Source of the DNA: UBA1444 sp964521625
Lineage (GTDB): Bacteria > Bacillota > Negativicutes > UBA1444
Direction of reading: 5' to 3'
DNA: 64,000 bases
Assembly: GCA_964521625.1 (NCBI GenBank)
Contig: CAZFSM010000010.1
Location: forward strand, 1-64,000
The position numbers and the translations under genes were made by a program. The notes under the pieces are model-generated. The model was not told where the DNA came from. It made no database searches and worked only from the letters and a program-made list of their open reading frames with translations. Every line of letters begins with the position of its first letter. The stretch's first letter is position 1. Of the stretch, positions 34,981 to 42,847 are shown one piece after another.

Positions 34981-35281
34981 TGGTTCCATGCGCCGTGAGC
35001 GTGCGCCCGAAGGGTGCGCCTCAAAACACATGGGGGGAGAAAAGCTGAACTGACGGCATTTGTTCGATGAGCTAAGTGAAAATACAAGTGTATATTTACT
35101 TAGCATTTATTCATGTTGTTTTGCCTCTTGGGAAGCCGCCTGTTTTTTGTGAAACCCCTTGATTTAACTGAATTTCTTATGTAGAATATAGTAGCTTGGG
35201 TAGTATACCTCAAGCATACATTATGGGGTTTTTGAGAAAGCATAATTCACAAACACCTTGCTAAACATAGTGTTATACAGA
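34981..35281. other. Right-end non-coding segment of the element
   Basis: About 300 bp without a gene. A GCGCCC-GAA-GGGTGCGC hairpin follows radC. Nearer the end are AAACCCCTTGA (about 35152) and GGGGTTTTT (about 35225), which resemble AAACCCCTTGA and GGGGTTTTT just inside the left end (26352 and 26371). They are candidates for integrase arm sites. Confidence 0.4.
35271..35279 (+). promoter_or_regulatory. Element-borne extended -10 promoter for the restored tRNA-Gly
   Basis: TGTTATACA fits TGnTATAAT at most positions and would start transcription only about 2 nt before the mature tRNA-Gly. No -35 is evident. The sequence lies inside the element, not in the original chromosome. Confidence 0.4.
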
Positions 35282-35329
35282 TAGGATGCGGGCGTAGCTC
35301 AGTGGTAGAGTACCGGCTTCCCAAGCCGT
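35282..35329 (+). repeat. attR: 48-bp direct repeat (copy 2)
   Basis: Identical to 26261-26308. Here the repeat continues into the 3' half of tRNA-Gly, restoring a complete tRNA. Confidence 0.93.
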
Positions 35330-35362
35330 GGGTCGCGAGTTCGAATCTCGTTGCCCGCTCCA
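35288..35362 (+). tRNA. tRNA-Gly (anticodon CCC)
   Basis: A 75-nt cloverleaf: acceptor GCGGGCG/TGCCCGC, D-arm GCTC..GAGT, anticodon loop TTCCCAA (CCC), T-arm GCGAG-TTCGAAT-CTCGT, discriminator T and encoded CCA. The 5' half is supplied by the integrated element and the 3' half by the chromosome. Confidence 0.95.
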
Positions 35363-35372
35363 GTAAATTCGG

Positions 35373-35402
35373 TCCTTCCGGCGATTTGCCGGAAGGATTT
35401 TT
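35373..35402 (+). terminator. Terminator after tRNA-Gly
   Basis: A 10-bp stem TCCTTCCGGC/GCCGGAAGGA with a 5-nt loop, then TTTTT. Confidence 0.93.
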
Positions 35403-35427
35403 AGTTTTCGGGGAGCAGTTGAGCAAT

Positions 35428-35994
35428 TTACGGGCCGACATAATTGCCGTTTTCAAAGCTACCGCGCTGTACTCGACCATCTGGATAGTTCATTGTTCCA
35501 TATCCGTGCATGTTTCCATCTAGCCAATTTCCTTCGTAACGTCTGCCGTCTGGCCAGACATAGATGCCATAGCCATGCATTTTGTCGTTGTTCCAGCCAC
35601 CCTCATAACGGGTTCCATCGGTTGAGGTCATGACACCTTTGCCATGCAAATTGTCATTGAGCCAATCCCCTTCATATCGATCGCCGTTGATCCAAGAGGC
35701 CGTGCCTTTACCAGAGCGTTTTCCGGCAATCAATGTGCCTTCATACTTGCCGACGAATTTGCCAGACGAAAAGTATTGCGCCGTTCCAAACCCATCTCCG
35801 TAGCCATTGTTGCAGCCGCCGCTCCATGTGAAGGTGTCAGTCGGTTCGGGATTTGGATTCCACATCTTGCAGCCGGTTGCAGGGTCCGTCTGAAATTTTC
35901 CTTCGGCGGACGCCGAACCGGCGAAAATAATAAAAAGCAGTAGAATCGTGATCCCTAATAGCATTCTGCAGTTTGACATAGCGTTGGCCTTCAT
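35428..35994 (-). CDS. Exported MORN-repeat protein
   Basis: A 188-aa protein with an N-terminal signal peptide (about residues 8-30, ending SASA). Four to five MORN repeats follow from about 85, pattern YEGDWLNDNLHGKGVM.. repeated about every 23 residues. MORN sheets bind lipids or proteins; a surface or envelope role is likely but unspecific. ATG 35994 has AAAGGAG about 9 nt upstream; a GTG at 36003 would overlap that site. Confidence 0.85.
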   Translation of the reverse strand: MKANAMSNCRMLLGITILLLFIIFAGSASAEGKFQTDPATGCKMWNPNPEPTDTFTWSGGCNNGYGDGFGTAQYFSSGKFVGKYEGTLIAGKRSGKGTASWINGDRYEGDWLNDNLHGKGVMTSTDGTRYEGGWNNDKMHGYGIYVWPDGRRYEGNWLDGNMHGYGTMNYPDGRVQRGSFENGNYVGP

Positions 35995-36062
35995 TCTGAT
36001 CACTCCTTTTGGATAAAAACATCGTTACCCAGGATTAGCGCTGCTATTTAGTTCAGAGATTA

Positions 36063-36551
36063 TTACTGGGAGTAGGAGTAATACTGGTAATTTGCGCTTA
36101 TTCCGATGGCGTCAAGTTTTCCCGCCAGCGCCGTGACTCCATTTACGGTAAAACTCGCAGTACCAAGGCGAATTACAGCGCGACCATCAACCACTTCCAC
36201 ATCGAACCCGACGGAAAAACTTCCTGCAGCCGGTTGTTGCAGAACGGTGCGCATTTCGCTGCCTTCAACCTGGACTTCAATGAGTTTGGGATTCATATGG
36301 ACAATGATGCGACGTGCGTCACCGCGAGTCCAAACCGTCAGGAATCCCTCGAAGCGGGGATCAAGAGCCAGAGTGCCAAAGGTGAGTTTTCCCTGCACAT
36401 CTTCCATGGCATAGGTTTGATTAACATAGCCGTTAAAAACAGGGATATTTTGTGTTGACTGCAGCACGAAAGCGGCCAGAACAGAACCAGAACCCAAAGA
36501 GAGAAAAAACACGACAAGCAGTAAAAATGCGCCCTTGCGTAGTTTGATCAT
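36063..36551 (-). CDS. Exported protein of unknown function
   Basis: A 162-aa protein from ATG 36551, about 8 nt after GGGAGGG (the ATG at 36557 is too close to it). A clear signal peptide (about 8-28, ending SVLA) precedes a beta-rich acidic domain with no recognised family. It lies upstream of the MORN gene on the same strand with about 70 bp between, so the two may be co-expressed envelope proteins. The gap 36552-36941 shows no supported gene. Confidence 0.65.
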   Translation of the reverse strand: MIKLRKGAFLLLVVFFLSLGSGSVLAAFVLQSTQNIPVFNGYVNQTYAMEDVQGKLTFGTLALDPRFEGFLTVWTRGDARRIIVHMNPKLIEVQVEGSEMRTVLQQPAAGSFSVGFDVEVVDGRAVIRLGTASFTVNGVTALAGKLDAIGISANYQYYSYSQ

Positions 36552-36941
36552 TGACATTCCCTCCCGCCTTCAATTTTGTCGTTAAGCATTGATTGATTAT
36601 TTCATTGTTTAAACGAGAAATCCTTCTACGATGAATCATTGTTTTTCCGAACGGGTTTCAGTCGTTTACCAGCGGTAACCAGGGATGAACGGAGTTGTGC
36701 AAAGTTCAGAGATGCAGGAAAAATGTGAGGACTTCCTGGAAAATGAATTTAACGTTGTCAATTTAACAGGGATAATTGCAGAAAGAAACAAATTATGTAC
36801 TTCGTCACTGCCTCACAAGTCGCAGGCACCGGATCATGATCATTCGCTCCCCAACCTTTACAGGATTTGTCGAAATTGTTATAGAATGATAATGTAGCCT
36901 AAATGATGCTATATTGCATAAGGGAAGTGAGGGGGAGAAAA

Positions 36942-37358
36942 ATGGAAATCAAACAATTGTCAATGTGTCGCTTGGTGAAAGGCGGTGACCTTAATCATCA
37001 TGGTACTCTCTTTGCTGGCAGAGGAGCCGAATGGTTTGTCGAGGCTGGCTTTATTGCTGCTTCATCGTTGACGAATCCGGAAAGCACTGTTTGTGTCAAA
37101 ATCCATGGAATGATTTTTACTCGACCTGTAAAAAAGGGAAGTGTTATACGCTGTGAGGCAAAAATCGTACATGCTGGCAGGACAAGCCAGGTAGCCTATG
37201 TAAAAATTGTAATTCACCCTTCCAATGAGTTTGTAGTAGATGGTTTTTTGACTTTTATAAACGTTGATTCACAGGGAAAGCCTGCACCACATGGTTTGCA
37301 GATTCAAGCATTGACTCCTGAGGATGAAGCGCTACAGGCAAAGGCGAAGGCTTTATAA
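36942..37358 (+). CDS. Hot-dog fold acyl-CoA thioesterase
   Basis: A 138-aa soluble protein from ATG 36942 after GAGGGGGA. It has the BFIT/YkhA-like hot-dog pattern: LVKGGDLNHHGTLFAGRGAEWFVEAGFIAAS, then VCVKIHGMIFTRPVKKGSVIRCEAKIVHAGRTS. The Asn-His-His-Gly stretch at the start of the long helix is the usual active-site area of acyl-CoA thioesterases. The acyl substrate cannot be inferred. Confidence 0.85.
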   Translation: MEIKQLSMCRLVKGGDLNHHGTLFAGRGAEWFVEAGFIAASSLTNPESTVCVKIHGMIFTRPVKKGSVIRCEAKIVHAGRTSQVAYVKIVIHPSNEFVVDGFLTFINVDSQGKPAPHGLQIQALTPEDEALQAKAKAL

Positions 37359-37552
37359 AGGCTGTTATATTAACTTTTCTGTACACAATTTGGGGAATCT
37401 TCTTGTCTTGACAAACCCCGGCGAAAGGTATGCTTTTATTCATGTTGATGGTATTGTTCGGGATGTGGCATAAGAAGCTGCAATAGCACGTCATGCTGTT
37501 GTAGCTTCTTTGCTTTTTCAGCCGCAGATAAAAAGAAAAAGGTGTGGATATC

Positions 37553-38350
37553 ATGAAATCATAGGCGTTTTACGATGGGAAAATTGTTGAAAAAGATCAA
37601 CTGGTTGTATGCATTGAAGACCGGGGCTGCCAGTTTGGCGACGGGGTGTATGATGCATGGATGGTTTTCAACGGCAAACATTTCTTGCGCAAGGAGCACG
37701 TGGATCGCTTTGAACGCAGCTGCAGTATGCTTGATATCGTTCTGTGCTATACTCGGGCCGAAGTGGAACGATTCAGCGATCTGCTGTTGAAGGAGTCTGG
37801 AGTTGAGCGAGGTATGTTTTATTTTCAATGGACCCGTGGCTGGCAGTCGCCGCGTAATCACGTGAGCGTGCCCACCCTGCGACCAATCCTTTCCGGGTCA
37901 ATTATGCCGGTGTTGCCCAAACCAGCAGAATATTATTTAGCTGGATGCAAAACGATTTTTCCCCCGGATGAACGACAACATTTTTGTCATATCAAGACGC
38001 TGAATCTTTTGGGCAGCGTGATGGCTAGCAATGCAGCTGCCAAAGCAGGTTGTCAGGAAGTCATCTTTGTGCGGGAGGATGGCGTCATTTACACCGCTCC
38101 ATTGGGGAAACTGATTTTGCCGTGAATCACTCGCGCCGTTGCTTTGCAGATCGCAAGTCAGCAGGGAATTAAAGTCGTGGAAGAGTTCTGTACGCCACAG
38201 TTTTTCGCCAATGCCGACGAAGTTTTCGTTTCGGCAGCTAGCGGCATCGTACCGGTCGGCTCTATCGACGGGAACCAGATTGGTAACGGTGTTGGGCAAG
38301 TTTTCGCCCAACTGAATGCGGAATACCAAAAATTAATTGATTCAAACTAA
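37553..38350 (+). pseudogene. dat: D-amino-acid transaminase (class IV), inactivated
   Basis: One reading frame encodes a class-IV PLP aminotransferase: FYDGKIVEKDQLVVCIEDRG, the catalytic Lys block HIKTLNLLG, and a C-terminal NADEVFVSAASG and IGNGVGQVF. It is broken in three ways. TAG is the fourth codon (37562-37564). TGA at 38123-38125 replaces a Gly before ITRAV. The stretch between CQEVIFVR and DGVIYTAP lacks about 15 residues, including the EGSSSN-type loop. All parts remain in one frame, so decay looks recent. Confidence 0.87.
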
Positions 38351-38362
38351 TAAATGTTTCGG

Positions 38363-38393
38363 GCCTTCCGCCGGTTATGTCGGGAGGCTTTTT
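38363..38393 (+). terminator. Terminator after dat pseudogene
   Basis: GCCTTCCG pairs with CGGGAGGC (one G-T pair), 10-nt loop, then TTTTTC. Confidence 0.8.
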
Positions 38394-38493
38394 CATCGCT
38401 GTTGTGCAGGATTCCGGACTGCCCGCCGAGAAAGAATGAAAGGTACTTTGCATTGTGAAGACAGTGCTGGCATTGAATTAAGGAGGAAAATAA

Positions 38494-38829
38494 ATGATCG
38501 TAACTTATGCAGATGCGGCAGTTACTCCGGTGGGCGATAAATGTCTGCGGCGGGTACTGATTCCGGGCCCGGCGATGATGCTGGTTGAATTCCGATTTCA
38601 AAAGGGTGGAATCGGTACGCCGCACAAGCATGAAGAGCATGAACAGGTGGGGTATATCGCTAAAGGTAGTTTTGAACTTACTGTAGACGACCGGACTCAA
38701 GTGGTTTATGCCGGCGACACTTACTATGCCGCACGCAATGTACTGCATGGCGTGGTGGCCCTCGAAGAGGACTCTGTCATCATCGACACATTTACGCCGC
38801 CACGGGCCGATTTTTTGCCGCAAAAATAA
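38494..38829 (+). CDS. Cupin-domain protein
   Basis: A 111-aa single-domain cupin with the metal motif GTPHKHEEHEQVGYIAKGSFEL (His, His, Glu/His) and the second motif YYAARNVLHGV. TTAAGGAGGA precedes the ATG. Such small cupins are metal-dependent enzymes or sensors; the substrate is unknown. Confidence 0.85.
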   Translation: MIVTYADAAVTPVGDKCLRRVLIPGPAMMLVEFRFQKGGIGTPHKHEEHEQVGYIAKGSFELTVDDRTQVVYAGDTYYAARNVLHGVVALEEDSVIIDTFTPPRADFLPQK

Positions 38830-38874
38830 AAAAATACTGTAAAAAGTCACCCTGACTTCAGCGGGAGGTGCAAT

Positions 38875-39939
38875 ATGAAAAAATTGTTGACTTGGTTGCG
38901 TGGCGCAAGCTCTCTCCTGGTTATTTTGTCCTGCTTAACCGGATTGCTGACAGTTGCCGCTGCTGCTCCAATGCAAGCTGCAACCGTAAACCACCGTTTA
39001 ATCGGTTTATATGAGAATGGCAAGGACCGTTTTTTGGTTCGAGAACGGGAGGGGCAGATAGAGCTGATATTTGATGCGACTGAAAAAGCGGAAAATATGT
39101 TTTCCCGCTATGCTGCTTATCCGTTAGTCAACAATAGCGGATCATACCAGTTGCTATCATTTGGCCCAATGCGCAAGGAAGTTCTGGATGTAATACTAGA
39201 GCCGGATTCAAAGGGGCGCATTGTCGGATTTAAAATCGACGGCAAAACATATCAGCGATCTTTTTTTGATGTTGAAGAAGGAAGGACTTTCCAGATTAAA
39301 TCGTTGCTGCCGGCAGAAGACCTTCGGCGACGGGCTTTATCGGCTGCTCCGCCAATTGAACAGGGGGATTTCATTTCAACCGACCTTGTAGAAGTGGTGG
39401 TGCTGGAACCTGCGATCAAGCTGGATATTCGGTACGCTGGCACGAATAATTTTATGGGAATGCAGCTATATGATGAATCGCAGGCTTTTTTGCAACGCCC
39501 GGCTGCCGAAGCCGTCGTCCGGGTGCACGGATTGCTGCAGAAATATGGGTATGGCTTGATTATCTATGATGCCTATCGTCCGTGGTATGTTACAAAGATG
39601 TTCTGGGACGCAACACCGGATCAGCAAAAGATCTTTGTTGCTGACCCGGCAAAAGGCTCTCGGCATAACCGTGGCGGAGCGGTGGATTTGGGACTATACA
39701 GTCTGGAAACAGGTGAAGTAGTCAATATGGGCAGTGATTATGATGAATTTTCGCTTCGCGCATTTCCAACCTATCCAGGAGGCACTGGTGAACAACGGGA
39801 GCGGCGGGAGTTGTTGCGACTGTTGATGGCTGGTGAAGGGTTTACAGTATATCCAGAAGAATGGTGGCACTTTGATTATGTGGACTGGAAGAGATACCCT
39901 ATACTCAATCGCCGGTTTAGCGAACTATCACCTAGATAA
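38875..39939 (+). CDS. Exported VanX-like D-Ala-D-Ala dipeptidase
   Basis: A 354-aa protein with a signal peptide (about 1-36) and a roughly 130-residue beta-rich N-terminal domain. A zinc D,D-dipeptidase domain follows (about 165-350). The zinc and catalytic motifs are SRHNRGGAVD (His, Asp) and EEWWHFDY (Glu, His), with DAYRPWYV before them. VanX cleaves D-Ala-D-Ala in the cytoplasm, whereas this protein is predicted outside the cytoplasm, so recycling of wall dipeptides is more likely than vancomycin resistance. GGGAGG precedes the ATG. Confidence 0.88.
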   Translation: MKKLLTWLRGASSLLVILSCLTGLLTVAAAAPMQAATVNHRLIGLYENGKDRFLVREREGQIELIFDATEKAENMFSRYAAYPLVNNSGSYQLLSFGPMRKEVLDVILEPDSKGRIVGFKIDGKTYQRSFFDVEEGRTFQIKSLLPAEDLRRRALSAAPPIEQGDFISTDLVEVVVLEPAIKLDIRYAGTNNFMGMQLYDESQAFLQRPAAEAVVRVHGLLQKYGYGLIIYDAYRPWYVTKMFWDATPDQQKIFVADPAKGSRHNRGGAVDLGLYSLETGEVVNMGSDYDEFSLRAFPTYPGGTGEQRERRELLRLLMAGEGFTVYPEEWWHFDYVDWKRYPILNRRFSELSPR

Positions 39940-40021
39940 GGGAGCAGGGATTTCGCCCTGTCAGGTGGAATTTATTCAGCGAATGAGAAACCAGCTCATG
40001 AAAATGACGGGAGGGAATGTT

Positions 40022-40372
40022 GTGTTCGCATTGAATTTTCAATGGCCACAAAACGAAGATCTGCTGGCGGCGCGAAAAAAGGATTGTACTGTCCGATTAG
40101 GCGATATTCGAGAGATTTACCCCGAAAATTCGGTTGTTTGGGTGACGGTAGGGCCCAAATATGGCGCTAAGCGCAAACTATATCCAGCGATGATTGATAC
40201 GGTATATACCAAGGAATTTCATGCGCTGACCCTAAATGACCTGCGTCATCAGAGTCCGGATATCAAGACAGTAGAAGATTTGCGGGAGTATTTTCAGAAC
40301 AAGTATCAAAAACATATCTTGCCTGAAGATATTATAACTGTGATTTATTTTTCCGAGATAATTGAACGTTAA
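40022..40372 (+). CDS. ASCH/PUA-like putative RNA-binding protein
   Basis: A 116-aa protein. GTG 40022 is chosen because GGGAGG (40010-40015) precedes it; the frame is open back into the dipeptidase gene. The sequence MFALNF...CTVRLGDIREIYPENSVVWVTVGPKYGAKRKLYPAMIDTV resembles the ASCH/PUA-like fold family that binds nucleic acids, ending in VIYFSEIIE. A precise role is unknown. Confidence 0.7.
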   Translation: MFALNFQWPQNEDLLAARKKDCTVRLGDIREIYPENSVVWVTVGPKYGAKRKLYPAMIDTVYTKEFHALTLNDLRHQSPDIKTVEDLREYFQNKYQKHILPEDIITVIYFSEIIER

Positions 40373-40407
40373 TTCTTGCTATTAATATAACTGGAGGGTG
40401 AGGTTCG

Positions 40408-40758
40408 ATGATTAAGAAGGCGAATTCCTTGCAACCGGTGATTTATCAAAACCGTTTTGGCGGCAATGGCGAAGTCTCGATGAAACCGTTGCTTACACCG
40501 GATGAATTCCGCGGGAAAGGAAGACTGCTGTCTCATTCGGTAATTTTCCCGGGTTCGTCCATTGGTGTGCATACGCATAAAGGCGATTTTGAAACCTACT
40601 ATATCCTCAAAGGTGAAGGACTGGTTACCGATAATGGCGTGGTTTCGCCGGTCGGGCCGGGTGATGTCATCTACACAGGAAATGGCGAGAGTCATTCAAT
40701 CGAGAATACGGGTAAAGATAATCTGGAACTAATGGCAATGATATTGTTTGAACCATAA
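40408..40758 (+). CDS. Cupin-domain protein
   Basis: A 116-aa cupin with motif 1 GVHTHKGDFETYYILKGEGLV and motif 2 PGDVIYTGNGESHSIENTG. It is different from the cupin at 38494. CTGGAGGGTGAGG precedes the ATG. It ends 11 bp before the next gene, so the two may be co-transcribed. Confidence 0.85.
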   Translation: MIKKANSLQPVIYQNRFGGNGEVSMKPLLTPDEFRGKGRLLSHSVIFPGSSIGVHTHKGDFETYYILKGEGLVTDNGVVSPVGPGDVIYTGNGESHSIENTGKDNLELMAMILFEP

Positions 40759-40769
40759 GGGGGATTTTT

Positions 40770-41429
40770 GTGCGAAAAAGGGTTTGCGTGCGATTCGTCG
40801 CCTTGGCGGCGATTCTGACCCTGTTGTTGTCGGTTTGGGGCTGTGGTGGTGCAGCAACCGACACGGGGGCAAATAAAAAGGCTGCAACCAATACAGCGGC
40901 GATTTCACAGGTCAAAGCCGCTAAAACGCCGATGCCGGCAGCGATCAAACAACCCAATACCGTCAAAGCGACGGGGACGGTCGAGGTTGCCTTCAGTCCT
41001 AACGGTGGTGGAGCCGGGATCATTATCAATGCGATTACCCAGGCGAAAAAGTCAATCAAAGTCCAAGCCTATAGTTTCACCAATGCTGACATTGCCAAAG
41101 CGCTACTGGACTCCTCAAAACGCGGAGTTGACGTAAAAGTGGTGCTCGATAAAAGCCAGGAAACAGAAAAATATACGTCGGCGACTTTTCTGGCCAACGC
41201 CGATGTGCCAGTGCGAATTGATGATGATTTTGCCATTGCCCATAGCAAGATCATGATTATTGATGAAGAAACAGTGATTACGGGCAGTTTTAACTTTACT
41301 AAAGCGGCCGAAGAACGCAATGCCGAGAATGTTCTCGTGATTCGCGGCAACAAGGAGTTGGCAAAACTCTATCTGCAAAATTGGCAGTGGCGCTGGGATG
41401 CTTCGGAAACTTATAAACGTAAAGACTAG
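40770..41429 (+). CDS. Phospholipase-D-family lipoprotein, single HKD motif
   Basis: A 219-aa protein starting at GTG 40770. The N-terminus has a hydrophobic signal and a Cys at residue 25 (LSVWGCGG) that suits a lipoprotein, then an Ala/Lys/Thr linker. A PLD domain follows with one HKD motif, AHSKIMIIDEETVITGSFN, plus KSIKVQAYSFTN. Single-HKD members (Nuc type) act as dimers, often as nucleases. An envelope-attached nuclease is the best guess. The terminator lies just downstream. Confidence 0.85.
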   Translation: MRKRVCVRFVALAAILTLLLSVWGCGGAATDTGANKKAATNTAAISQVKAAKTPMPAAIKQPNTVKATGTVEVAFSPNGGGAGIIINAITQAKKSIKVQAYSFTNADIAKALLDSSKRGVDVKVVLDKSQETEKYTSATFLANADVPVRIDDDFAIAHSKIMIIDEETVITGSFNFTKAAEERNAENVLVIRGNKELAKLYLQNWQWRWDASETYKRKD

Positions 41430-41448
41430 CCCGGTCTGCTGAAAATCT

Positions 41449-41508
41449 ATCTCGATAAATAAAAACGAAACCGTGCATCAACACGGTTTCGTTTTTATTT
41501 ATCGAGAT
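41449..41508. terminator. Very long bidirectional terminator
   Basis: A 27-bp perfect stem with a 6-nt CATCAA loop; the centre AAACGAAACCGTG/CACGGTTTCGTTT is flanked by A- and T-runs on either side. Confidence 0.92.
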
Positions 41509-41537
41509 GTTGCATAGCTGCGTATTGTTTTGTTATG

Positions 41538-41554
41538 CGTATCGATTTGATACG
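41538..41554. promoter_or_regulatory. Inverted repeat upstream of sigma-54 cluster
   Basis: CGTATC-GATTT-GATACG, a perfect 6-bp inverted repeat with a 5-bp spacer, about 170 bp upstream of the -24/-12 promoter, where activator sites usually lie. Confidence 0.35.
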
Positions 41555-41600
41555 GTGGCCGAAAAAGCTGAATATTCAAGGATTACAACCAGGAAAGTAA

Positions 41601-41641
41601 CGTTTTGTTGTAAAAAAAGACGACAGAAGTGTCACAAAACG
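41601..41641. promoter_or_regulatory. Candidate upstream activator sequence
   Basis: CGTTTTGT (41601-41608) and its inverted copy ACAAAACG (41634-41641) have centres 33 bp apart and lie about 100 bp before the sigma-54 promoter. They may bind the activator encoded at 46287. Confidence 0.35.
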
Positions 41642-41722
41642 GGGTTGATTTACTGTGCTCTATAGGAAGAAAATGCTCAGTACGCCTGATTTTATTGGAT
41701 AGTTGATGATAAAAATGAATTT

Positions 41723-41737
41723 TGGCACGATTCTTGC
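41723..41737 (+). promoter_or_regulatory. Sigma-54 (-24/-12) promoter
   Basis: TGGCAC-N5-TTGC matches the sigma-54 consensus exactly, with GG and GC spaced correctly. It lies 63 bp before the KAS III-like gene. With the sigma-54 activator at the other end of the cluster, this strongly suggests inducible control. Confidence 0.9.
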
Positions 41738-41800
41738 GATAGTAATTTATTGAGTTGCGCAACTCATAATAATGGAATGATAGAACGGGAGACGAGGAAA

Positions 41801-42829
41801 ATGGAAAAAAAAGATTTTCATGTCGGATTAGTCGGGTGGGGACTATATTTGCCAGAAAAATTCATTACTGCTGAGGATTTGTCACCCCAGATAAATATTC
41901 CTGTCAATATCATCAAGGAAAAGATGGGATTCTGCAAAAAACCACTGGGTGGTCCAGAAGATCATTGCGTTGCCATGGGAATCAAAGCAGCAAAACAATG
42001 TCTGCAAAAAACTGGTGTGGACCCGATGGATATCGATCTGATCATTTGGGCCGGCGAAGACTACAAGGAATATGTTTGCTGGACGGCCTCAATTGCAGTG
42101 CAAGAAGCAATCGGTGCTAAAAAGGCCTGGGCATTCGACAGTGCGTTGCGTTGCGCCGGAACTCCGTTGTCGCTGAAACTGGCCAAGGATTTGATGTTTG
42201 CCAATCCAGAAATCAACACCGTCTTAATCGCCGGTGGTAATACCAACTGCTATTTGATTGACTATCGCCGTCCAGAACAATCTTTCATGTTTGATATGGC
42301 GCCGAGCGGATTAGCCATGCTGCTGAAGCGGGATTGGTTGGAGAATGAGGTGTTGGAATCCCATATTATCACTGAAAGTTCAATGTGTGATGATGTAATG
42401 TCGGTGAAGGGGGGGACGAAGAATCCTCTGACCGTAGAAGACGTAAAAAATGAAAACTGGCGCATCAACGTTACAGATCCCGAGGGAATGAAACAACGAT
42501 TGGGAACCACATCGCTGCCTGCCTTCACCGGTGCGGTGCGCGGCGCTCTCAAACGTAGCGGCTTGACGGAGCAGGATGTCAACTGGGTTTGCCCCGTCCA
42601 CATTAACCCCAAGGCACACAAGGCAATTCTCTCAGATCTCGGCCTCACGGAAGAACAAGGTGCATATCTGTATGACTATGGGCACTGCGGGCATGGCGAC
42701 CAACTAATTGGGCTGGAGTTGGGTTTGAGCAATGGAAAAGTAAAGGAAGGCTCTGTTGTGGTATTTCTTGGCGCCGGAACAGGCTACGCTTTTTCGGCGA
42801 CGGCAATCCGGTGGGGACTTCGAAAATAG
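41801..42829 (+). CDS. KAS III-like 3-oxoacyl synthase/thiolase-fold enzyme
   Basis: A 342-aa thiolase-fold protein from ATG 41801 after CGAGGAAA. The predicted nucleophile is Cys118 (SALRCAGTP), and His267 (CPVHINPKAH) matches the KAS III His. The third position, usually Asn in YGN, is His295 in YDYGHCGHGD. Fatty-acid synthesis genes are absent. The next gene encodes a CoA-transferase, so condensation or cleavage of a 3-oxoacyl-CoA in a catabolic route is more likely than FabH function. Substrate unknown. Confidence 0.82.
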   Translation: MEKKDFHVGLVGWGLYLPEKFITAEDLSPQINIPVNIIKEKMGFCKKPLGGPEDHCVAMGIKAAKQCLQKTGVDPMDIDLIIWAGEDYKEYVCWTASIAVQEAIGAKKAWAFDSALRCAGTPLSLKLAKDLMFANPEINTVLIAGGNTNCYLIDYRRPEQSFMFDMAPSGLAMLLKRDWLENEVLESHIITESSMCDDVMSVKGGTKNPLTVEDVKNENWRINVTDPEGMKQRLGTTSLPAFTGAVRGALKRSGLTEQDVNWVCPVHINPKAHKAILSDLGLTEEQGAYLYDYGHCGHGDQLIGLELGLSNGKVKEGSVVVFLGAGTGYAFSATAIRWGLRK

Positions 42830-42847
42830 CATGAGAGGTGGAAGAAG

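Larger units (their letters stand above)
26309..35329 (+). mobile_element. 9.0-kb integrative element in tRNA-Gly(CCC)
   Basis: Bounded by 48-bp direct repeats, with a tyrosine integrase just inside the left end. It holds, in order, integrase, a large membrane protein, a zinc-ribbon/HTH regulator (minus), an IS200-like unit, a structured gap, a replicative ATPase (minus), an Xre repressor (minus) and RadC. The base composition is visibly more AT-rich than the flanks, most of all at 27.5-29.9 kb. No capsid, packaging, relaxase or type IV secretion gene is seen, so transfer would need a helper. Confidence 0.9.

Noticed and set aside
36685..36897. 70-codon plus-strand ORF before the thioesterase
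   Set aside because: No ribosome site, no family and low-complexity ending; likely chance.
38123..38125. TGA in the dat gene as a second selenocysteine codon
   Set aside because: It replaces a conserved Gly, not a Cys, and the same gene has a TAG stop and a deletion in its active-site loop, so it is a pseudogene.
41752..41765. GAGTTGCGCAACTC palindrome as an operator
   Set aside because: It lies just downstream of the sigma-54 promoter and could be an operator, but one perfect 14-bp palindrome with no second copy is weak evidence.
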